A DNA stretch of 19,481 bases, from the NCBI GenBank assembly GCA_947464665.1, contig CANHXV010000016.1, forward strand, positions 1 through 19,481, written 5' to 3'. Of this stretch, positions 15,680-19,481 are shown in pieces. Source of the DNA: Comamonadaceae bacterium. Its GTDB lineage: Bacteria; Pseudomonadota; Gammaproteobacteria; Burkholderiales; Burkholderiaceae_C. The translations under genes and the position numbers were made by a program. Numbering within the stretch: the first letter of the stretch is position 1; the number at the start of each line of letters is the position of its first letter. Under the pieces are notes generated by a model, which did no database searches, was not told where the DNA came from, and was given only the letters and a program-made list of their open reading frames with translations.

Positions 15680-15807
15680 GTTGTCTCCTGATGGTTAATT
15701 TCAGCACCTGCAGGTGCTGGTTTGGGATGAGTAATCAAAGGGATTGATAGGGTGCTCATGACGTCTTCCAGGTGTTCTTTGCTTGTGAACTCAAGGGGTA
15801 GTTTCAT
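15676..15807 (-). CDS. Possible small ORF (43 aa) coupled by ATGA to both neighbours
   Basis: An open frame starts at the ATG (15807) that overlaps the TetR stop codon as ATGA and ends in a TGA that overlaps the ATG of the Bug gene, again as ATGA. It encodes MKLPLEFTSKEHLEDVMSTL followed by SIPLITHPKPAPAGAEINHQ and ETT. An internal ATG at 15759 is an alternative start. No family was recognised and there is no signal peptide or membrane segment. Its second half contains the 18-bp palindrome (coding PAPAGA), so the stretch may instead be a non-coding operator leader or the stub of a lost gene. The two perfect junctions are the main evidence for translation. Confidence 0.35.
   Translation of the reverse strand: MKLPLEFTSKEHLEDVMSTLSIPLITHPKPAPAGAEINHQETT
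15702..15719. promoter_or_regulatory. Perfect 18-bp palindrome, candidate TetR operator
   Basis: CAGCACCTGCAGGTGCTG equals its own reverse complement over all 18 bases, with the axis between 15710 and 15711. It lies between the TetR and Bug genes, 23-40 bases upstream of the Bug ATG, where a bound repressor would block a local promoter or modulate read-through. Size and symmetry fit TetR-family operators, and the TetR gene is adjacent. As RNA it would form a hairpin with an 8- to 9-bp stem, but no T-run follows, so it is not an intrinsic terminator. Confidence 0.55.
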
Positions 15808-16448
15808 GCTTCGTGTTCCAAGTAGGAAAGCACCATTTCCACCATGTGATTTTTGCGTTTGGTTTTGGCGGAAGTACTCAGCAAATTGCGCCCAAAAATG
15901 GCCGACAAGGTGTGCTGGTTTGACAGGTAAAAGTAGGACAGTCCTGCGATAGAAATGTACAGCTGTACCGGGTCGACCCCTGGCTTGAACACGCCTGCAT
16001 TGACGCCGTTGTCCAGAATGTTGCCGATCATATGGATGAAGGGATTGCGCATCTTTTTGACCGAAGGTGATGCCTGAATATGCTTGGCCTGATGCAAATT
16101 GGCACTGTTGAGCAGGTTCATGAACTCGGGGTGGTCGTTGTAGTAATTCCAAGTGAGTGTCACCAGTTTGCGAATGGCTTCACGGGGCTCTTCGTTTTCC
16201 AAACTCATGGCCTGTTCGGATGCGCGCTTGTGGGAATAGTTGGCTTCCAGTACGGCGCCAAACAGGTCATCCTTGTTGCCAAAGTAGTGGTACAGCATTC
16301 GCTTGTTGATGCCCGCTTGCTTTGAAATACGGTCCACTCGTGCGCCGCCCAAGCCGTGCGAAGCAAACTCCAAACGGGCCGCATGCAAAATACGCTCGCG
16401 ACTTCCCTCGGGGTTGCGTGTGATGGCCTTGGTCATGTGGGCGGTCAT
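15804..16448 (-). CDS. TetR/AcrR family transcriptional regulator
   Basis: A 214-residue regulator. The helix-turn-helix lies at about residues 16-62: SRERILHAARLEFASHGL (16-33), then RVDRISKQAGINKRMLYHYFGNKDDLF (37-63), the classic TetR pattern with the Y-H-Y-F-G-x-K-x-x-L recognition end. The C-terminal ligand domain is all-helical and includes LVTLTWNYYNDHPEFMNLL, common in regulators of nitrogenous or aromatic compound catabolism (RutR-like). The gene sits inside the operon it probably controls, 14 bases after the oxidoreductase gene. No ribosome site is evident before ATG 16448; the second Met (residue 5) is an alternative start. Candidate operators are the palindromes at 15702 and 18009. 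Confidence 0.92.
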   Translation of the reverse strand: MTAHMTKAITRNPEGSRERILHAARLEFASHGLGGARVDRISKQAGINKRMLYHYFGNKDDLFGAVLEANYSHKRASEQAMSLENEEPREAIRKLVTLTWNYYNDHPEFMNLLNSANLHQAKHIQASPSVKKMRNPFIHMIGNILDNGVNAGVFKPGVDPVQLYISIAGLSYFYLSNQHTLSAIFGRNLLSTSAKTKRKNHMVEMVLSYLEHEA

Positions 16449-16462
16449 GTCGGTGAAGGCAA

Positions 16463-17938
16463 TCAGGACAGCTTGGCTGCTTTTTTAATCTGGGTGAGCA
16501 CGGCCATTTCAGGAGACTTCTTGTAATGCACATCCAGCGGGTAGCAGCCCGAAACCAAACCATTGCGTGGCGCTGTGGTGCAGTCGCTGAAGGTGCGGCA
16601 AAGTCTTTTGCGCTGCATGGCTCGACCTGCCAACACATCGGCTGGCAAATCGGGGTAGGCCAAAACCATGCGGCCGAGTCCGACAAAGTCGGTCCAGCCT
16701 TGTTTGACAACAGCTTGGGCCACATGCGGAAGGAACTCTTGCAGATAGGTGTAGCCGCTGCCGACAAAAGCCATTGCAGGAAACATTTTCTTCAGATCAC
16801 GCACGATTTCCAGATGCCGCATGACCCCGACCAGTGGGTCTTCTGGGGGCTGGTAGCCGTCAGAAGGTGGGTACAGTGCTGGACGAGTCACGTGGGGTGT
16901 GTAATAAGGACTGCCCACGGTCACATTGACCATTGAAATGTCCAGTGATTCCAGCACTTTGAGAAACTGCGCTGTCTCGTCTAGGGCGTAGAGCAGCGGG
17001 TTGGATTCGTTCACGCCAAAGCCGTAGCGGTAAGGCAGTGCGTTGGCGTAATCGACAGGAATACCAGGGCCAAGGGATTCTTCATCCGACATGCTGGGGT
17101 CGGCTTTGTAGGGCAGAAAATCTACCGCCGAAAGCCTTACACCCAAGGCCATGCCAGGGACTTCAGCTCGAATGCCTTGTGCCAATTCGCGTATGAAGCG
17201 GGTGCGGTTGTGCAGAGAGCCACCAAAGTCGCCCTCACGTGTTTTGGCCGAAAGAAATTCGTGCCCTAAATAACCGTGGCAGTGCTTGAGGTCGACAAAT
17301 TGAAAGCCACAGTGCCAGGCGCGCTTGGCGGCCACAACAAAGTCATCGATTAGCTGTCGAATCTCGCCATCGGACATGACGACGATGTTTTCTTTGGGGC
17401 CAAAGCGGCCGTCTAACAGTGGGTGATGGTAAAGAACCCGGGGTTCCATGCGGGTTTCAAGGTTGGGTTTGCAAAAACGGCCCGAGTGGGTGAGTTGCAA
17501 ACCAATGACCAGATCTTTGTCGTTGCCCATGCTTTCGCGGTGCGCTTGAACCAGGCCTTCGCGAAGTTGTGCAATGCCCGATTGTGTTTGTGCGTTCATG
17601 ACCAATTGCTTGGGGTTGGCACGACCATCGTGCCGAACCGCGACTGCTTCGCCTCCCCAGATCATTTTGGCGCCGGATCGGCCAAAGAGGCTCCAACGAC
17701 GACGGGTATTGTCAGAAGGACTGCCATCGGCCAAACCGTCCCAGCCTTCCATGGGGTGAATCGCATATCGGTTGCCGACTTTCAGGCCCGAAACCATGAG
17801 GGGCTGCGCCATGGTGGCTGTCTCTCCTGATTCCAGGTGCTCATCGCAAGGCATTTGCAAACCCAGTCGATTCAGGTTTTCCTTAAATCCCTGTGCGTTG
17901 GACAAGGACTTCACCTTGACGAAGTCTCCAAATTTCAT
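16463..17938 (-). CDS. NADH:flavin oxidoreductase, Old Yellow Enzyme family
   Basis: A 491-residue FMN enzyme with a single TIM barrel and a long family-specific N-terminus. Motifs counted from ATG 17938: NRYAIHPMEGWDGLADGSP (56-74) over the flavin, MIWGGEAVAV (92-101), VIGLQLTHSGR (144-154), VDLKHCHGYLGHEFLS (215-230), the substrate-anchoring motif of the dienoyl-CoA reductase branch, GVRLSAVDF (266-274), and the phosphate-binding FVGSGYTYLQEF and DFVGLGRMVLAYPD near the end. No iron-sulfur or second Rossmann domain is attached, unlike FadH. The frame stays open to a TTG at 17971, but the ATG at 17938 is preferred because MKFGDFVKVK fits the family start and a GGAA lies 9 bases upstream. It heads the operon and probably reduces an activated double bond of the imported compound. 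Confidence 0.88.
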   Translation of the reverse strand: MKFGDFVKVKSLSNAQGFKENLNRLGLQMPCDEHLESGETATMAQPLMVSGLKVGNRYAIHPMEGWDGLADGSPSDNTRRRWSLFGRSGAKMIWGGEAVAVRHDGRANPKQLVMNAQTQSGIAQLREGLVQAHRESMGNDKDLVIGLQLTHSGRFCKPNLETRMEPRVLYHHPLLDGRFGPKENIVVMSDGEIRQLIDDFVVAAKRAWHCGFQFVDLKHCHGYLGHEFLSAKTREGDFGGSLHNRTRFIRELAQGIRAEVPGMALGVRLSAVDFLPYKADPSMSDEESLGPGIPVDYANALPYRYGFGVNESNPLLYALDETAQFLKVLESLDISMVNVTVGSPYYTPHVTRPALYPPSDGYQPPEDPLVGVMRHLEIVRDLKKMFPAMAFVGSGYTYLQEFLPHVAQAVVKQGWTDFVGLGRMVLAYPDLPADVLAGRAMQRKRLCRTFSDCTTAPRNGLVSGCYPLDVHYKKSPEMAVLTQIKKAAKLS

Positions 17939-18008
17939 GAGGTAGTTTCCATCTTGCTGTCTCCGCTTCAAGACACTTTGTGGTTTTTAGTGCTTGCCAA
18001 AACAATCA

Positions 18009-18022
18009 TAACCATTTGGTTA
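18009..18022. promoter_or_regulatory. 14-bp inverted repeat upstream of the oxidoreductase operon
   Basis: TAACCATTTGGTTA has perfect 6-bp arms (TAACCA and TGGTTA) around a TT centre. It lies 71-84 bases upstream of the oxidoreductase ATG, in the expected promoter zone of the minus-strand operon. It is a candidate site for the operon's TetR regulator or another dimeric regulator. Its arms do not resemble those of the palindrome at 15702, so both cannot simply be the same operator. Confidence 0.4.
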
Positions 18023-18035
18023 CAAGTGACAAGTG
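18022..18035. repeat. Tandem 7-bp repeat (ACAAGTG x2)
   Basis: ACAAGTGACAAGTG lies directly beside the inverted repeat at 18009-18022 and shares its last base. Tandem half-sites of this size can be activator sites; the tandem may also be chance. Confidence 0.3.
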
Positions 18036-18075
18036 CAGGTTTACCCGATACCTCATCAGTGTCTCAATCACTCAA

Positions 18076-18177
18076 GGTTTGAGGGCTAAAGAGCAGGAAA
18101 TTTTGTCAATGATGCAGTCAGGGCAAGGTAACAAAGCCATTCGAATGGTCCAAAACATGATGCAAAATAAGCTGTGA
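18076..18177 (+). pseudogene. Remnant of a LuxR/NarL-type HTH with the recognition helix deleted
   Basis: The end of an open frame running 17980-18177 reads GLRAKEQEILSMMQSGQG, then NKAI, RMVQNMMQNKL and a stop. The first part matches the start of a LuxR-type helix-turn-helix (T-x-R-E-x-E-I-L-x-x-M-x-x-G-x-x-N-K-x-I) and the last part matches its dimerisation end (H-V-Q-N-I-M-x-K-L), but about 14 residues that should form the recognition helix are missing without a frame change. Upstream residues do not resemble a receiver domain. The TGA overlaps the next gene's ATG (TGATG), as if an intact regulator once preceded it in an operon. It is read as a decayed response regulator; a short translated leader is the alternative. 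Confidence 0.5.
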
Positions 18178-18911
18178 TGATAAAAACCAATATGACGATG
18201 AACACAAAAAATGAACTGGCACCCACTGGCGTTTTGCGAGCGGGTATGAACCTTGGTAATACTTTGCTCACACGCAAAACTGAAGCGGGTGAATTGTTTG
18301 GCGTGAGTGTCGACTTGATGCAAGAGTTAGCCAAAAGACTTGATGTTTCATTAGAGATGGTCATTTACGACCAACCCGGGCAAGTTGCAGACGACGCCAC
18401 TCAGGGTGTGTGGGATATTGCCATTCTTGCCATTGAAAAAACACGTGCAAAGACCCTCTCGTTTTCTCCTGGGATGACTGAAATTGAAGCGGGGTATGTT
18501 GTTCCCAAGGTTTCAAGCTTTCAGAGTCCTGAAGAGGTGGATGCGAAGGGTGTGAAAATTGCTGCCCCCGGAAAAGCGGGGTACGAACTTTATTTAACGA
18601 GTGCTTTGAAAAATGCAACGATTGTTCGAACCGAAAACTTTCCTGCTTCAATTGACATATTCAACCAATCGCAAGTTGATGCCCTCGCTGGCCTTAAGCC
18701 AAATTTGATTGATTCCATGCATAAACTGCCCGGAGGACGGTTGCTCCAAGGTAATTTCATGACGATCAACCATGGCTTTGCTGTGCCACTTGGAAAAGAT
18801 GCAGCAAATGCTTATTTGCATAATCTTGTCAAAGAGTTAATCGCAACAGGTTTTGTTGCCCAGTCCATTGAAAAGCACCAGATCAAAGGCTTGGTTGCGA
18901 TTCAAAATTGA
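18177..18911 (+). CDS. Periplasmic-binding-protein-fold protein (ABC-type amino-acid binding, SBP_bac_3-like) without signal peptide
   Basis: About 244 residues with the two-lobed type 2 binding-protein pattern: GVLRAGMNLGNTLLTRK near the start (first strand and ligand loop), GVSVDLMQELAKRLDVSLEMVIYD, the middle segment WDIAILAIEKTRAKTLSFSPGM, the lobe crossover VKIAAPGKAGYELYL, and LLQGNFMTINHGFAVPLGKD in the second lobe. The N-terminus is short and polar (MIKTNMTMNTKNEL) with no hydrophobic core, so by sequence it is cytosolic, which is unusual for an ABC receptor. The start is uncertain: GTG 18174, ATG 18177, 18192 or 18198 are all in frame and none has a good ribosome site. ATG 18177 is preferred because it overlaps the preceding stop (TGATG). 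No permease or ATPase gene is nearby. It might bind a small ligand as a sensor or act as an enzyme related to cyclohexadienyl dehydratase. Confidence 0.75.
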   Translation: MIKTNMTMNTKNELAPTGVLRAGMNLGNTLLTRKTEAGELFGVSVDLMQELAKRLDVSLEMVIYDQPGQVADDATQGVWDIAILAIEKTRAKTLSFSPGMTEIEAGYVVPKVSSFQSPEEVDAKGVKIAAPGKAGYELYLTSALKNATIVRTENFPASIDIFNQSQVDALAGLKPNLIDSMHKLPGGRLLQGNFMTINHGFAVPLGKDAANAYLHNLVKELIATGFVAQSIEKHQIKGLVAIQN

Positions 18912-18928
18912 CGCAAATCAGTAAGGGT

Positions 18929-19057
18929 TTATGACTTTGTCTGCGCCCCTGATAAAAACAAGCGCAGAAAAAACACCCCCATGCCAAGCATGAACACAAG
19001 ACCGACGAAGCTCATGAGGCCATAGTCAGTAAAGAATAAGTCGTGTAACAGTTTCAT
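18929..19057 (-). CDS. DUF3149 family small membrane protein (42 aa)
   Basis: A 42-residue protein: MKLLHDLFFTDYGLMSFVGL, then VFMLGMGVFFLRLFLSGAQT, then KS. The pattern of a short amphipathic start ending in F-T-D-x-G-L-M-S, followed by one transmembrane helix with V-F-M-L-G-M-x-x-F-F, matches the DUF3149 family of betaproteobacterial micro-proteins. A good AGGAG ribosome site lies about 7 bases before the ATG. It should span the inner membrane once; its function is unknown. It is convergent with the binding-fold gene, with 17 bases between the two stops. It is easily missed because of its size. Confidence 0.8.
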   Translation of the reverse strand: MKLLHDLFFTDYGLMSFVGLVFMLGMGVFFLRLFLSGAQTKS

Positions 19058-19247
19058 TATTTTCTCCTGATTGATTTTCCAGCTTGATCATCGCCTTGTT
19101 AATTTTTTTTGTGTTGACCTATGTTAAGCCAAGCTAAGTTTTAATAACTACGATGAAGGGGGGTCTTGCAATCAAGTGCGCTAAATCTTTTGCTGTCACA
19201 CATATCAATTTGAGTTTTACTCTAAAGAGGGCAGATCTTCACATGAG
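19058..19247. other. Intergenic stretch, 190 bases
   Basis: It should hold the DUF3149 promoter on the minus strand and the downstream end of the gene at 19248. A run of eight T (near 19102-19110) and TTGCAA (on the minus strand near 19170) are visible, but no promoter with good spacing and no terminator hairpin was found. No coding frame is supported. Confidence 0.4.
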
Positions 19248-19481
19248 TTAATTGAGTGGTATGTGAATCCTTAGGCCAAAGTAGTCTCTTTTCACAATAG
19301 GAACCAGCAGGTATTTGTCTGTATACCAGGCACCCATAGCCGATCCGAACGCATGGGCCACCATGTCCAGCTGCTGACTAGATCGTTTTCCTGATTTTGC
19401 TATCTCATAGTTTTGCTCTGCAATGACGATGGCTGTGCTCACTCCAAAACCAATCCAAGAACGGTATTCTGATTCTGAATA
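19248..19481 (-). CDS. Partial CDS, C-terminal 77 residues; possible YfiM/DUF2279-like membrane-associated protein
   Basis: The frame is open from the right window edge to the stop at 19248-19250. It ends with RSWIGFGVSTAIVIAEQNYE, a polar KSGKRSSQQLDMVAHAFGSA, then MGAWYTDKYLLVPIVK and a basic tail. The weakly hydrophobic helix, the S-x-x-D-M-V-A-H-A-x-G-x-x-x-G motif and the short end resemble YfiM/DUF2279 lipoproteins, where a similar D-x-x-x-N-x-x-G-x-x-x-G motif is found; this is a weak likeness. An internal GTG at 19442 could serve as start, but the open frame upstream with protein-like sequence suggests that the gene begins outside the window. Confidence 0.5.
   Translation of the reverse strand, partial: YSESEYRSWIGFGVSTAIVIAEQNYEIAKSGKRSSQQLDMVAHAFGSAMGAWYTDKYLLVPIVKRDYFGLRIHIPLN

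Noticed and set aside
15676..16152. Minus-strand frame of 158 codons overlapping the TetR gene
   Set aside because: Only its last 43 codons, beyond the TetR stop, are considered as a possible gene; the rest is an out-of-frame reading of TetR.
16463..17971. TTG at 17971 as the start of the oxidoreductase
   Set aside because: No ribosome site precedes it and the extra 11 residues (MKRRQQDGNYL) do not look like the family; the ATG at 17938 fits better.
18936..18972. Inverted repeat TTTGTCTGCGC / GCGCAGAAAAA between the binding-fold gene and DUF3149, as a terminator
   Set aside because: The arms match at 10 of 11 positions, but no T-run follows the stem on either transcript strand, and the repeat lies within the coding end of the DUF3149 gene.

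Overview
The window looks like an accessory, catabolism-rich stretch of a betaproteobacterial chromosome, most likely order Burkholderiales and close to the freshwater Comamonadaceae. The reasons are three periplasmic solute-binding genes, two of them Bug/TctC type (a family greatly expanded in this order), a PACE-type efflux gene, a DUF3149 micro-protein and a gph-type phosphatase. Base composition is moderate and uneven. No rRNA, tRNA, insertion sequence or CRISPR array was seen.

Layout. (1) 1-2906: a minus-strand set, amidohydrolase > 3-hydroxyisobutyrate-dehydrogenase-like enzyme (4-bp ATGA overlap) > TRAP DctP-type binding protein (cut by the window edge), divergent from a GntR/FCD regulator. 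The 95-bp gap between them holds an 18-bp near-palindrome and overlapping -10 boxes. (2) 3003-5044: a clearly GC-richer divergent pair, an MFS carrier and a class II aldolase/adducin enzyme. (3) 5167-10341: two different MmgE/PrpD-family genes on the plus strand enclose a minus-strand Bug binding protein > FAD fumarate-reductase-like flavoprotein pair. This suggests uptake, dehydrogenation and hydration (or decarboxylation) of a polycarboxylate, but the substrate is not visible. (4) 10342-12703: a small decayed ORF, a PACE efflux gene behind a MerR-type regulator, then a divergent Rrf2-type regulator without the usual cysteine triad. (5) 12740-13450: phosphoglycolate phosphatase. (6) 13499-17938 (minus): an operon of Old Yellow Enzyme-like oxidoreductase > TetR regulator > 43-codon ORF with ATGA junctions on both sides > Bug binding protein > DUF993 aldolase-like protein. 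A perfect 18-bp palindrome lies just before the Bug gene and a 14-bp one before the oxidoreductase gene. (7) 17972-19481: a LuxR-like HTH remnant that has lost its recognition helix, joined by TGATG to a solute-binding-fold protein without a signal peptide; then a 42-residue DUF3149 protein and the C-terminal end of another gene.

Taken together, at least three small-acid catabolic modules, each with its own binding protein or carrier and most with a local regulator, sit side by side. No TctA/TctB or DctQ/DctM membrane component is in view, so the binding proteins must use membrane parts encoded elsewhere. All family names come from reading the translations by eye; no database search was possible.
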